This document shows positions 28,517 to 40,693 of a DNA stretch of 64,000 nt, one piece after another. The translations under genes and the position numbers were made by a program. The stretch's first letter is position 1; every line of letters starts with the position of its first letter. This stretch comes from Ancylobacter polymorphus (GTDB lineage Bacteria > Pseudomonadota > Alphaproteobacteria > Rhizobiales > Xanthobacteraceae): contig NZ_JAUSUI010000007.1 of assembly GCF_030813495.1 (NCBI RefSeq), positions 161,564 to 225,563 of the forward strand. Reading direction: 5' to 3'. The notes under the pieces are model-generated. The model did no database searches. It was not told the origin of the DNA and saw only the letters and a program-made list of their open reading frames with translations.

Positions 28517-29461
28517 TCAGCTGACGCCGAGGATCAGGAACCAGAGCGTTACGGTGAAAAGGCTCACCGCCGTCGACAGCGAAACCGCGCTGGCGGAGGC
28601 GGCGACGCCGGTTCCGTAACGCTGGGCCAGCAGGTAGGCGTTGATCCCACAGGGCATGGCGGCGAACACGACCGCCACATCCGCCCAGACCGGCGGCATC
28701 GGCAGCACCCGGGTCAGCGCATAGACGATGGCCGGGTGCACACCGAGCTTGAGCACGGTGATGAGCACGGCCGGGCCGACATCGCCGCGCACGGGATAGC
28801 GGTGCAGAGCGAGGCCGAGCGAGACCAGCGCGCAGGGCACGGCGGAGGCGGCGAGCAGATCCAGCGTCTGCTTCAGAACGCCGCCCGGCATATAGCCTGT
28901 GAGCTTGGCGATGCCGCCGGCATAGATGCCGAGCAGGATCGGGTTGAGCGCCAGCATGCGGCCGAGCTGGCGCATCGTCTTCAGCGACAGGCCGGCGGCC
29001 GCGCCTTCGGCCAGCACGGTCGCCAGTACCATCATGATCGGCAGATGGATGGCGATGAGCAGGAACAGCGGCACCGCCCCCTCCGGCCCGAAAGCCTGGA
29101 GGATGAGCGGCACGCCGACGAAAACGGTGTTGGCCTGCCCCGAGGTGAAACCCTGGATCACCGATTCGAGGTGGCCCCGCCCGAACAGCCGACGTGCCGC
29201 CAGCATGCCGAGGGCGAAAACGGTGAAGGCGCCGGTGAAATAGGCGATCCAGTAGCCCCAGGGCTGGCCCTCCGCCGGCAGTTGCGCCTCGGCCAGCGTC
29301 TTGAAGATGAGCACCGGCACGGCCAGCCCGAACACATATTCGGACAGGCCCTCGGCGGCGCGCTCGCGCAGATGCCCGGAGACGGAAGCGATGAAGCCGA
29401 GCCCGATGAGGCCGAAGACCGGCGCCACGACAAGGGCGATGGCGCCGAGCTGGGCCAGCAT
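28517..29461 (-). CDS. AEC family (auxin efflux carrier-type) transporter
   Basis: A 314-residue membrane protein with about ten helices in two halves, the layout of AEC transporters. The family repeat positions are visible in VFGLIGLGFIASVSGHL and ALVSLGLALHRYP. ANTVFVGVPLILQAFG is a conserved mid-protein segment. AEC proteins move organic acids or other anions; the substrate here is unknown. The ATG at 29459-29461 directly follows the TAG of the small upstream gene, so the pair is an operon. Confidence 0.9.
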   Translation of the reverse strand: MLAQLGAIALVVAPVFGLIGLGFIASVSGHLRERAAEGLSEYVFGLAVPVLIFKTLAEAQLPAEGQPWGYWIAYFTGAFTVFALGMLAARRLFGRGHLESVIQGFTSGQANTVFVGVPLILQAFGPEGAVPLFLLIAIHLPIMMVLATVLAEGAAAGLSLKTMRQLGRMLALNPILLGIYAGGIAKLTGYMPGGVLKQTLDLLAASAVPCALVSLGLALHRYPVRGDVGPAVLITVLKLGVHPAIVYALTRVLPMPPVWADVAVVFAAMPCGINAYLLAQRYGTGVAASASAVSLSTAVSLFTVTLWFLILGVS

Positions 29462-29464
29462 CAC

Positions 29465-29758
29465 CTAGGCCGCGATCTCGCCGGAGGCGCTCGAGACGAG
29501 GTGGGAGGTGCGCACCGGCACCATCACGTCGATCCGCGCCCATAGCCGCTCGGCGAGTTCCGGCCCGGCCACGAAGGCGATCTCTGCCCGCAGCGTGCCG
29601 AGATGGGCGGGGTCGATCTTGCCATCGGCCGGGCCGTCCAGCCGGATGCGGGTAGGCTGGACATCATGGATGGCGAAGGGCTCCAGCAGGCGGAGCATGA
29701 GATTGGGATGGGCATCCGCCTCGACGACGAGGCGGTGGCGGCAAAGACCGGCAGTCAT
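29465..29758 (-). CDS. Small ACT-like domain protein (97 aa)
   Basis: A 97-residue soluble protein that I do not recognise from a named family. The start at 29758 gives MTAGLCRHRLVVEADAHPNLM, then LLEPFAIHDVQPTRIRL and an AEIAFVAGPELAERLWARI strand-helix pair. The alternation strand, helix, strand, strand, helix resembles a single ACT-type domain such as IlvM, and it has the right length. This is an inference. It is coupled to the AEC transporter downstream and may regulate it. Confidence 0.6.
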   Translation of the reverse strand: MTAGLCRHRLVVEADAHPNLMLRLLEPFAIHDVQPTRIRLDGPADGKIDPAHLGTLRAEIAFVAGPELAERLWARIDVMVPVRTSHLVSSASGEIAA

Positions 29759-29948
29759 GGGAGCGTCCAATGATGACGAGGAATCGGGAGGGCGTGCGTT
29801 CAGGAAACCCGGCCGAACCTGTCGGCCGGGCGGCGAATTCGCCGTCCCGCGCAAAACCGCGCTGTCTCGATCGAAGCGATCATCATGGCAGGGAAACTAG
29901 GCGCCGCGCGCGCCGCCGTCAATGGCGGGCGCCCTTCCCCGTCTGCGC

Positions 29949-30542
29949 TCAGGGTGCCGGGGCCGGCGCCGCGCCCTCAAGGAGCTGATAGCTCACCGGA
30001 TCGTCCGGGCACAGGCCGCCGGCGCATTCGAGCACGGTGGAAACGCCATTGCCCAACGCCAGCAGGGCGATGAGCGCGAAGGCGAAAAGCACCAGCCCGC
30101 TGAGCGTGTGGACGCGCGCGGCCGGCGCGAACTGCCGGTCGAACAGCAGCAGCAGCGCGCAGCCGGCTATGATGACGATGAACAGAAGCAGCGCCCAGCT
30201 GTAGAAATGCATGCCGAGAAACGCCGCGCCGAAGGTGCCGGTGCCGGGCACGATGTGCAGCAGCACCTGCCGGGCGGCGACCGCGCCGCCGGCCATGGCG
30301 GAGAGAATGGCGAGGGCGTAATGGCTCGGGCGCGGGCCGAATTTCAGGTTGAGCGCCAACCCCACGCCGACGCCGACAAAGCCGGCGCGCTGCAGAATGC
30401 AGAGCGGGCAGGGCAGTTCGCCGCCAACCAACTGGTCGTAGAAGGCGACCAGCAGCACAACGCCGATGGCGATGAGGCCGAGCGCGTTGAGCTGGCGGGC
30501 GAGCTCTGGGGAGAGGAAGCCGGGGGAGGTGTCGTTGTTCAT
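29949..30542 (-). CDS. Disulfide bond formation protein B (second copy)
   Basis: A 197-residue DsbB-like protein with four membrane helices. The first redox pair is in LPCPLCILQRAGFVG (near residue 60), and the second periplasmic loop carries CAGGLCPDDPVSYQLL (near 170). The second pair is closely spaced, unlike the wide pair of the DsbB at 14843, so this is a different subtype. It lies downstream of a DUF5993 mini-protein gene, 10 bp apart, and its substrates in the envelope are unknown. Confidence 0.9.
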   Translation of the reverse strand: MNNDTSPGFLSPELARQLNALGLIAIGVVLLVAFYDQLVGGELPCPLCILQRAGFVGVGVGLALNLKFGPRPSHYALAILSAMAGGAVAARQVLLHIVPGTGTFGAAFLGMHFYSWALLLFIVIIAGCALLLLFDRQFAPAARVHTLSGLVLFAFALIALLALGNGVSTVLECAGGLCPDDPVSYQLLEGAAPAPAP

Positions 30543-30552
30543 GTCGCTTCCC

Positions 30553-30708
30553 TCACAGCACGATATCGAGCGAGGAGGTGGCGTGCAGCTTGAACAGGGT
30601 TAGCAGCACGGCGATCGAGACGAGGCAGGCGGCGAGCGCCAGCGCGCGCCGGCCAAGGGCCGCGAAGGCCAAAGCGAAACAGAACCCGAAAAAGGGAAGG
30701 CTCATCAT
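30553..30708 (-). CDS. DUF5993 family membrane mini-protein
   Basis: A 51-residue frame from an ATG-ATG pair at 30703-30708, preceded by GAGGAG about nine bases upstream. The peptide begins MMSLPFFGFCFALAFAALG, has two hydrophobic stretches separated by RRA, and ends in FKLHATSSLDIVL. Size, the LGRR-type turn and the end HATxxLxxxL match DUF5993, a family that I recall as a regular neighbour of DsbB. The stop lies 10 bp before the second dsbB gene, so the two are co-transcribed. Its function is unknown; it could assist or stabilise this DsbB. Confidence 0.8.
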   Translation of the reverse strand: MMSLPFFGFCFALAFAALGRRALALAACLVSIAVLLTLFKLHATSSLDIVL

Positions 30709-30799
30709 CAGGCTGCACTCCTCGCGCCGGCTCGTCTACCGTCGACACACAAGAGCAGGATTATACCGCAAAGTCATGACGCAGCGCGGCAGGCTGCTT

Positions 30800-33013
30800 T
30801 TAGACGAAGCTCTGCGGGTCAATATCGATATCCACGCGCAAACTGCCCGTGGCGCGCGGCGCGCCCGCCATCCAGGCGCGGACATAGGCGGAGAGGTCGA
30901 AGCTGCGCTCGCCGCGGGCGAGCAGGCGGTAGCGGTGGCGGCCGCGAATCAGCGCCAGCGGCGCCTCGGCCGGGCCGAGCACGCGCACCTTGTCGGTGAA
31001 GGGCGAGCAGGCGGCCAGCGCGCGCGCATGCGCCTGCGCCGCATGCGGGTCCGTGCCTGAGATGATGAGGGCGCAGAACCGGGCGAAGGGCGGCAGATGC
31101 GCCTCCTCGCGAATGGCGATCTCGCGGTCGTAGAAGGCGTCGCGGTCGCCGGCCACCAGCGCCTGCATGACGGGGTGCTCGGGCATGTAAGTCTGCAGGA
31201 AGGCGCGCCCTTCCACCTCATGGCGGCCGGCGCGGCCGGCGACCTGATGCAGCAGCTGGAAGGTGCGCTCGGCGGCGCGGGGGTCGCCATGGCCCAAGCC
31301 CACATCGGCATCGATGACGCCGACCATGGCGAGGCCGGGGAAATTATGCCCCTTGGCGACGAGCTGGGTGCCGATGATGATGTCGACCTCGCCATCCTCG
31401 ATCGCCTTCAACTCGGCGCGCAGCCGCTCCACCCCGCCTGCGAGGTCGCTGGAGAGCACCTGAAGCCGGGCCTCGGGGAACAGCTTGGCCGCCTCCTCAT
31501 GCAGCCGCTCGACGCCGGGGCCGCAGGGAATAAGCGCATTAGGCTCGTGGCAGTTCGGGCATTCATGGGGCACCGGCATGGCATAGCCGCACTGGTGGCA
31601 CTCCAGCCGGCGGCGGAAGCGGTGCTCGACCAGCCAGGAGGAGCAGGAGGGACATTTGATGCGGTGGCCGCAGGCGCGGCAGAGGGTGAGCGGGGCATAG
31701 CCGCGCCGGTTGAGGAACAACAGCGCCTGCCCGCCGGCCTCGATGGTGCTCTGCATCTCGCGGGCGAGGCGCGGGGCGATCCACTGGCCGCGTGGCGGCC
31801 CCTCGCGGCGCAGATCGATCGGCTCCAGCCGGGGCACCTTGGTGCCGGCGAAGCGCTCGGGCAAGGCGAGGCGCGTGTAGCGCCCGCGCCGGGCGTTCAC
31901 CTCGGTCTCGATCGAGGGCGTGGCGGAAACGAGGGCGATGGTCGCCCCCTCCAGCCGCGCCCGCACCACCGCCATGTCGCGGGCGTGGTAGTGGACGCCG
32001 TCCTCCTGCTTGTAGGCGGCATCGTGCTCCTCATCGACCAGGATCAGGCCGAGATCGCGAAAGGGTAAGAACAGCGCCGAGCGGGCACCGGCCACCACGG
32101 CGACCTCGCCGGACGCCACGCCGCGAAACACCCGCCCGCGCCGCTTGGTTGAGACGGCGGAATGCCACTCCGCCGGGCGCACGCCGAAGCGGCGGGCGAA
32201 ACGGTCGAGAAAGGCCTGGGTGAGGGCGATTTCCGGCATCAGGATCAAGGTCTGCCGCCCCTGCCGGATCGCCTGCGCCACCGCCTCGAAATAGGTCTCG
32301 GTCTTGCCCGATCCGGTGACGCCGTCGATGAGGAAGGGCTGGAAGCTGCCGGATTTGACCGAGTCGACCAGCCGCGCCGCGGCTTCCGCCTGTGCCGGCA
32401 GCAGATCCGGGGCGGCGTGGTCCGGATCCGGCGTCTCGGCGGCGGGCTCGGGCGGCAGCACGACGGTTTCAAGCACGCCGTCATCGATGAGCCCGTCCAC
32501 CACCGAAGGCGAGACGCCGGCCTCCTTCGCCGCTTCGCTTTTGGCGCGCACGAGCCCATCCGCCAGCGCCGCCACCACCTTCTCGCGCGCTGTCGTGCGC
32601 CGGGCGGGGCGGTGATCGGTCAGGCGAACGCCGACGCGCTCGCGGGCGACGCCGGCGCTTTCATCATGGCGCAGGGCGAGGCGCAGCACCATGCCGGGCG
32701 GAGTGACGGTGTAGTCGGCGATCCATTGTATGAACGCGATCATCCGCGCGTTCAGCGGTGCCACCTCGCAGCGGCGCTGGATCGGCTTGAGTTTGGCGGG
32801 GTCGACCGGCGTGGCCTTTTCCGGGCGCGGCCAGACGCAGCCCAGCATGTTACGGGTGCCGAGCGGCACCACCACGATATCACCGGGCGCCACCTCCATC
32901 CCGTCCGGCACGCGGTAGGAATAGGCGGCGCCGAGGGCGAGCGGCAGCAGCACATCCACCACGCGCACCGGCGCGGGGAAGAGGGGAGGGGAATCGGCGT
33001 CGGGGCTCAGCAT
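30800..33013 (-). CDS. priA: Primosomal protein N' (replication restart helicase PriA)
   Basis: A 737-residue PriA. The N-terminal DNA-binding domain is followed by a DEAx-type helicase: GVTGSGKTE (Walker A, near residue 230) and VDEEHDAAYK (Walker B). A zinc-binding insert runs CRACGHRIKCPSCS and CHQCGYAMPVPHECPNC, giving the expected eight cysteines. IIGTQLVAKGHNFP and QVAGRAGR are the last helicase motifs. It reloads DnaB at stalled or repaired forks. It is divergent from xerC, with about 150 bp between them. Confidence 0.97.
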   Translation of the reverse strand: MLSPDADSPPLFPAPVRVVDVLLPLALGAAYSYRVPDGMEVAPGDIVVVPLGTRNMLGCVWPRPEKATPVDPAKLKPIQRRCEVAPLNARMIAFIQWIADYTVTPPGMVLRLALRHDESAGVARERVGVRLTDHRPARRTTAREKVVAALADGLVRAKSEAAKEAGVSPSVVDGLIDDGVLETVVLPPEPAAETPDPDHAAPDLLPAQAEAAARLVDSVKSGSFQPFLIDGVTGSGKTETYFEAVAQAIRQGRQTLILMPEIALTQAFLDRFARRFGVRPAEWHSAVSTKRRGRVFRGVASGEVAVVAGARSALFLPFRDLGLILVDEEHDAAYKQEDGVHYHARDMAVVRARLEGATIALVSATPSIETEVNARRGRYTRLALPERFAGTKVPRLEPIDLRREGPPRGQWIAPRLAREMQSTIEAGGQALLFLNRRGYAPLTLCRACGHRIKCPSCSSWLVEHRFRRRLECHQCGYAMPVPHECPNCHEPNALIPCGPGVERLHEEAAKLFPEARLQVLSSDLAGGVERLRAELKAIEDGEVDIIIGTQLVAKGHNFPGLAMVGVIDADVGLGHGDPRAAERTFQLLHQVAGRAGRHEVEGRAFLQTYMPEHPVMQALVAGDRDAFYDREIAIREEAHLPPFARFCALIISGTDPHAAQAHARALAACSPFTDKVRVLGPAEAPLALIRGRHRYRLLARGERSFDLSAYVRAWMAGAPRATGSLRVDIDIDPQSFV

Positions 33014-33163
33014 GGCGCCTTCTTAGCGCCATCCCAGCCGGAGGCGTAGCCGGAGTGTCGGAGGACGCCCCGCAACGTCGCGGTTGCGGATCGGCGGTCG
33101 GCGGTTCGGGATGACGAATCTTAACCGCCGGCGGATATTAGGAACGCCTGTACGGAGGGCGGC

Positions 33164-34156
33164 ATGGCAAGCACGGACGCACAGAAGGCGGCGCGCGCCG
33201 AACGCGCTCTGCTGGCGGGGGCGGCGCCGGATGTGGCGGAGGCGCTGACAGGCTGGCTCGGGCGGCTCGGCCATGAGCGTCGGCTCTCCCCCAAGACCCG
33301 CGAGGCCTATGCCCGCGATGTCGCGACCTTTCTCGGCCTGCTGGCGCGACAGATCGGGCATGGCCCAACACTCGGCGACCTTGGCGCGCTGGAGCCGCGC
33401 GACGTGCGCGCGGTGATCGCCGCCCGTCGCGCGGAGGGGATCGAGCCCCGCACGCAGATGCGTTTTCTCGCCGCCGCCCGTTCCTTTGCCCGGCATCTGG
33501 AGCGCGAGGGGCGCGGCAAGGTCGGGGCGCTCACCGCCGTGCGGGGGCCGCGCGTGCCACGCACCCTGCCTCGCCCGCTCGCGCCGGGGGACGCCCGCGC
33601 GCTGGCCGACCCCGCCACGCGGGCCGGAGACGCGCGCGAGCCCTGGATTCTCGCCCGCGACGCGGCGGTGATCGCGCTGCTCTACGGCTCTGGCCTGCGA
33701 ATCTCGGAAGCGCTGGGAATGATGCGCCGGGACATGCCTGAGCCGGGGCGCGGCGACCAGATCGTCGTCCACGGCAAGGGTGGCAAGACGCGCATGGTGC
33801 CGGTGCTGCGACCGGTGATCGAGGCGGTCGACGCCTATGCCCGCGCCTGCCCCTATGAGCTGGAGCCGACCGCGCCATTGTTTCGCGGCGCTAGGGGCGG
33901 CCCGCTCTCGCCGCGCATCGTGCAATTGGCCGTGGAGCGCATGCGTGGTGCGCTCGGCTTGCCCGACAGCGCCACGCCGCACGCGCTGCGCCATTCCTTC
34001 GCCACCCATCTTCTCGGGCGGGGCGGTGACCTGCGCTCGATTCAGGAACTTCTCGGCCACGCCTCGCTTTCCACGACGCAGATCTACGCCGCCGTCGATA
34101 CCGAGACGCTGATGGCGGCATGGAAGGCGGCGCATCCGCGCGCCACCGCCAAATGA
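33164..34156 (+). CDS. xerC: Tyrosine recombinase XerC
   Basis: A 330-residue tyrosine recombinase. The SAM-like core-binding domain (WLGRLGHERRLSPKTREAYARDV) is near residues 27-50. The catalytic domain has ALLYGSGLRISEAL (Arg), GKGGKTRMVP (Lys), HALRHSFATHLL (His-x-x-Arg), LLGHASLSTTQIY (His and the Tyr nucleophile). Position next to priA and length agree with chromosomal XerC, which resolves chromosome dimers at dif with XerD, rather than with a mobile integrase. Confidence 0.93.
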   Translation: MASTDAQKAARAERALLAGAAPDVAEALTGWLGRLGHERRLSPKTREAYARDVATFLGLLARQIGHGPTLGDLGALEPRDVRAVIAARRAEGIEPRTQMRFLAAARSFARHLEREGRGKVGALTAVRGPRVPRTLPRPLAPGDARALADPATRAGDAREPWILARDAAVIALLYGSGLRISEALGMMRRDMPEPGRGDQIVVHGKGGKTRMVPVLRPVIEAVDAYARACPYELEPTAPLFRGARGGPLSPRIVQLAVERMRGALGLPDSATPHALRHSFATHLLGRGGDLRSIQELLGHASLSTTQIYAAVDTETLMAAWKAAHPRATAK

Positions 34157-34164
34157 GGGCGGAC

Positions 34165-34599
34165 ATGACGCCGATCCAGCCGATGATCGAGCATATGTCG
34201 ATCGGGATCAGCGACTATGCGCGCTCCCTCGCCTTCTATGATGCGGCGCTGGCGCCGCTCGGCTTCGTCCGGGTGTCGTCACACGAGGAGCCGGAGGGGG
34301 AATCCGCCTGCTGGGGGCCGGAAGGGGAGATGCCGTCGCCCGAGGGCACGCCGGGCGCCGCGCCGTTCTGGATCCAGCACCGGGCTGAGGCCATCACCCC
34401 GCCGCCGGGGTTCCATCTTTGCTTCATGGCACCGACGCGGCGGGCGGTGGAGGCGTTCCACGCCGCCGGGCTGGCGGCGGGTGGGCGCGATGCCGGTGGG
34501 CCGGGCCTGCGGCCGCATTATGGCGACGGCTATTTCGCCGCCTTCCTGTTCGATCCGGACGGCTGGAAGATCGAGGCCGTGACCTACACGGATGCGTGA
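34165..34599 (+). CDS. VOC family (glyoxalase-like) protein
   Basis: A 144-residue vicinal-oxygen-chelate protein. IEHMSIGISDYARSLAFYDAALAPLGF is the family opening with a metal-ligand histidine, FHLCFMAPTRRAVEAFHAAGLAAGG the second module, and FDPDGWKIEAV the closing glutamate. I start it at 34165 (GAGGG eight bases upstream); an ATG at 34153 overlapping the xerC stop is possible. The substrate is unknown. Confidence 0.87.
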   Translation: MTPIQPMIEHMSIGISDYARSLAFYDAALAPLGFVRVSSHEEPEGESACWGPEGEMPSPEGTPGAAPFWIQHRAEAITPPPGFHLCFMAPTRRAVEAFHAAGLAAGGRDAGGPGLRPHYGDGYFAAFLFDPDGWKIEAVTYTDA

Positions 34600-34713
34600 G
34601 GCGGCCACTAAATCACCGAGGGCGGTGTTTGGAAACCGGGACGGGGCTTTTCACGCTGGGGAAGCTGGGGGACACTTCGGGCCATTGGCCCCCGACAGCA
34701 GAGGAGACATTCC

Positions 34714-34836
34714 ATGAAGCGTCTCGTAACCGCTCTGTGCGCGCTTGCCCTGACCACGGCTGCGACCGGAGCCGCTTTCGCCGATTGCCCGGCGCATGCG
34801 GCCAAGCCGGCGCAGACCGAGGTGAAGGGTTCCTGA
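34714..34836 (+). CDS. Very small secreted peptide (40 aa)
   Basis: A 40-codon frame with GAGGAG eight bases before the ATG. The peptide is a clear signal sequence (MKRLVTALCALALTTAATGA, cut probably after AFA) followed by about 17 residues (DCPAHAAKPAQTEVKGS) with one cysteine. A strong terminator lies 28 bp after the stop, so this is a complete one-gene transcription unit. I know no function; the mature peptide may bind a metal or form a disulfide-linked dimer, which is speculation. Confidence 0.7.
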   Translation: MKRLVTALCALALTTAATGAAFADCPAHAAKPAQTEVKGS

Positions 34837-34864
34837 CCCAGCCTCTTCTCCACCTGAACGAAAA

Positions 34865-34897
34865 CGGCCCGGAAGGAGACTTCCGGGCCGGTTTTTT
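34865..34897. terminator. Bidirectional intrinsic terminator
   Basis: CGGCCCGGAAG (34865-34875) and CTTCCGGGCCG (34880-34890) form a perfect 11-bp stem with a GAGA loop, followed by GTTTTTT on the plus strand and preceded by AAAA. It can end the small peptide transcript from the left and the lpdA transcript from the right. Confidence 0.9.
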
Positions 34898-34922
34898 ACG
34901 ATCGCGCAGTGAGGCGCGGGCC

Positions 34923-36323
34923 TTACATGTGAATGGCGCGCTTCTCCACTGCCATGGCCGCTTCCTTCACCGCTTCCGAGCGGGTCGGGTGGGCGTGGCA
35001 GGTGCGGGCGAGATCCTCGGAGGAGCCGCCGAATTCCATCAGCACCGCGCATTCATGGATCAGCTCGCCGGCCTCCGATCCGATGATGTGGGCGCCGAGC
35101 ACGCGGTCGGTGGTGGCATCGGCGAGGATCTTCACGAAGCCGTCCGTCTCGTCATTGGCCTTGGCGCGACCATTGGCGAGGAAGGGGAACTTGCCGACGG
35201 TGTAGGCGATGCCCGCCTGCTTGAGCTCTTCCTCGGTCTTGCCGACCGAGGCAACCTCCGGGAAGGTGTACACCACTGCCGGAATCACGTCGTAATTCAC
35301 ATGGCCAGCCTGTCCGGCGAGCAGTTCGGCCAGCGCCACGCCCTCGTCTTCGGCCTTGTGCGCCAGCATCGGGCCGGCGATGGCGTCGCCAATGGCGAAG
35401 ATGCCGGGGACGTTGGTGCGGTAATAGTGGTCGGTGACGACGCGCCCGCGACCGTCCTTCTCGACGCCGAGCGCCTCCAGCCCCAGCCCTTCCGTATAGG
35501 GCACGCGGCCGATGGCGACGAGCACCACATCGGCCTCCAGCGTCTGCGCCTCGCCGCCGGCGGCGGGCTCGACCGAGACCTTCAGCGTGTCGCCGGAGCT
35601 GTCGACGCCGGTAACCTTGGCGCCCAGCTTGAAGGCCACGCCCTGCTTTTCCAGTATGCGCTGGAATGACTTGGCGACATCAAGGTCCATGCCCGGCAGG
35701 ATACGGTCGAGATATTCGACCACCGTGACCTGTGCCCCCAGCCGCCGCCACACGCTGCCCAGTTCCAGCCCGATGACGCCGGCGCCGACGACGAGCAGCT
35801 TGCCCGGCACCTTGTCCAGCGCGATGGCGCCGGTCGAGGAGACGATGCGGGTCTCGTCGATGGCGATGCCGGGAAGCTTCGCCACATCCGAGCCGGTGGC
35901 GATGACGATGGCCTTGGTCTCCAGCGTCTGCTGCGAACCGTCCGCCATGGCGATATCGACCTTGCCCGCTGCCGGGATGCTCGCCGTGCCGTGGAAGGTG
36001 TCGATCTTGTTCTTCTTCATCAGGAAGGCGACGCCCTTGGTGTTGCCTTCCACCGCCTGGTCCTTGAAGCCGAGCAGCGCCGCGTGGTCGAGTTCCGGCG
36101 TGCCGACCTTGATGCCCATCTTGGCGAAGGAGTGCCCGGCCTCCTCGAAGCGGTGCGAGGCGTGCAGCAGCGCCTTGGAGGGAATGCAGCCAATGTTCAG
36201 GCAGGTGCCGCCGAAGGTGGCGCGCTTCTCGACCACCGCGACCTTGAGCCCGAGCTGGGCGGCGCGGATGGCGCACACATAGCCGCCGGGGCCGGTGCCG
36301 ATGACGACAAGATCGTAGGACAT
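34923..36323 (-). CDS. lpdA: Dihydrolipoyl dehydrogenase (E3)
   Basis: A 466-residue flavoprotein. [19 protein letters not shown] binds [19 protein letters not shown] holds the redox disulfide (C-x4-C), the NAD site is [15 protein letters not shown], and the C-terminal [10 protein letters not shown] gives the catalytic His-Glu pair. It reoxidises the lipoyl arm of SucB. It is the last gene of the sucA-sucB-lpdA cluster and is followed by the bidirectional terminator, which supports it as the E3 of 2-oxoglutarate dehydrogenase; it may serve other complexes too. Confidence 0.96.
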   Translation of the reverse strand: MSYDLVVIGTGPGGYVCAIRAAQLGLKVAVVEKRATFGGTCLNIGCIPSKALLHASHRFEEAGHSFAKMGIKVGTPELDHAALLGFKDQAVEGNTKGVAFLMKKNKIDTFHGTASIPAAGKVDIAMADGSQQTLETKAIVIATGSDVAKLPGIAIDETRIVSSTGAIALDKVPGKLLVVGAGVIGLELGSVWRRLGAQVTVVEYLDRILPGMDLDVAKSFQRILEKQGVAFKLGAKVTGVDSSGDTLKVSVEPAAGGEAQTLEADVVLVAIGRVPYTEGLGLEALGVEKDGRGRVVTDHYYRTNVPGIFAIGDAIAGPMLAHKAEDEGVALAELLAGQAGHVNYDVIPAVVYTFPEVASVGKTEEELKQAGIAYTVGKFPFLANGRAKANDETDGFVKILADATTDRVLGAHIIGSEAGELIHECAVLMEFGGSSEDLARTCHAHPTRSEAVKEAAMAVEKRAIHM

Positions 36324-36389
36324 GTTGCTACCCGTTGAGGGGAGCGGCCGGACCGGGCCGGCCGCTCGGAAGAAGAAGGCGACGACCGA

Positions 36390-37634
36390 TCACAGATCCA
36401 GCACGAGGCGGGTCGGGTCTTCGAGGGCTTCCTTGACGCGGACCAGGAAGGTCACCGCGCCCTTGCCGTCGACGATGCGGTGGTCGTAGCTCAGCGCCAG
36501 ATACATCATCGGGCGGGCGACGATCTGGCCCTTCACCACCACCGGGCGCTCCTCGATGCGGTGCATGCCGAGAATGCCCGACTGCGGCGCGTTGAGGATC
36601 GGCGTCGACATGAGCGAGCCGTAAATGCCGCCATTGGTGATGGTGAAGGTGCCGCCCTGCATGTCCTCGATGCCGAGCTTGCCGTCGCGCGCCTTGCGGC
36701 CGAGGCCGGCAATGGCCTTCTCGATGCCGGCCACGGAAAGCTGGTCGGCGTCGCGCACCACGGGAACCACGAGGCCCTTGTCGGTGCCGACGGCGATGCC
36801 GATGTGGTAGTAGTTCTTATAGACCAGATCGGTGCCGTCGATCTCGGCATTGACCTCGGGCACGTCCTTCAGGGCCTGGATCACCGCCTTGGTGAAGAAG
36901 CCCATGAAGCCCAGCTTCACGCCGTGCTTCTTCTCGAACACGTCCTTGTACTGGGCGCGAAGGCTCATCACCGCCGACATGTCGACATCGTTGAAGGTGG
37001 TGAGCATCGCTGCCGTGTCCTGCGCGTCCTTCAGACGGCGGGCGATGGTCTGGCGCAGCTTGGTCATCTTCACGCGCTCTTCGCGCGCGGCGTCGTCGGG
37101 CGCGGAGGGCGCGCGCGGGGCGGCCGGCGCGCGGGCGGCGGCGGGCGCCGGCGCGGCGGCCAGCGCCGCGAGCATGTCCCCCTTGGTCACGCGCGCATCC
37201 TTGCCGGTGCCGGCGAGCATGGCCGGGTTCAGGCCGCTCTCCGCCGCCAGCTTGGCGACGGCCGGGCCGTTGGAACCGGCCGACGCGCCAGCCGGGGCCG
37301 GAGCTTCAGCCTTGAGCGCTTCAGCCTTGGGCGCCTCGGCCTTGGGAGCCTCAACCTTGACGGGCGCGGCGGCGGGCGCCGCCTTGGCCGCGCCGGAGCC
37401 TTCGCCGATGGAGCCGAGCAGCGCGCCGACGCCGACCGTCTCGCCATCCTTGGCGATGATCTCGGAGAGCACGCCGGCCGAGGGCGCGGGAACCTCGATC
37501 GTGACCTTGTCGGTCTCCAGCTCGACGATCGGCTCGTCGGCGGCGACGGTGTCGCCGGCCTTCTTGAACCACTTGCCGATCGTTGCCTCGGTGACCGATT
37601 CGCCCAACGTCGGAACGCGGATCTCGGTGGCCAT
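36390..37634 (-). CDS. sucB: 2-oxoglutarate dehydrogenase E2 (dihydrolipoyllysine succinyltransferase)
   Basis: A 414-residue E2. One lipoyl domain (about residues 3-77) carries the target lysine in [10 protein letters not shown]. An Ala/Pro/Lys linker with repeated KAEAPKAEA units follows, then the E3-binding domain ([27 protein letters not shown] in two pieces) and the catalytic domain ending [16 protein letters not shown], with the active His and Asp. It transfers succinyl groups to CoA in the TCA cycle. It lies 77 bp after sucA and 66 bp before lpdA. Confidence 0.96.
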   Translation of the reverse strand: MATEIRVPTLGESVTEATIGKWFKKAGDTVAADEPIVELETDKVTIEVPAPSAGVLSEIIAKDGETVGVGALLGSIGEGSGAAKAAPAAAPVKVEAPKAEAPKAEALKAEAPAPAGASAGSNGPAVAKLAAESGLNPAMLAGTGKDARVTKGDMLAALAAAPAPAAARAPAAPRAPSAPDDAAREERVKMTKLRQTIARRLKDAQDTAAMLTTFNDVDMSAVMSLRAQYKDVFEKKHGVKLGFMGFFTKAVIQALKDVPEVNAEIDGTDLVYKNYYHIGIAVGTDKGLVVPVVRDADQLSVAGIEKAIAGLGRKARDGKLGIEDMQGGTFTITNGGIYGSLMSTPILNAPQSGILGMHRIEERPVVVKGQIVARPMMYLALSYDHRIVDGKGAVTFLVRVKEALEDPTRLVLDL

Positions 37635-37711
37635 GCTCGTTCTTCCTCACCGTTTGCCGGCTACGGGGCCGGCACTCCCTCGGGTCTTGCGAATGCGGGT
37701 CGTGTCTCGGC

Positions 37712-40693
<2,982 letters not shown>

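Noticed and set aside
33164..34156. Tyrosine recombinase considered as sign of a mobile element
   Set aside because: Length, motifs and position next to priA fit chromosomal XerC; there are no att-like repeats, tRNA target or cargo genes.
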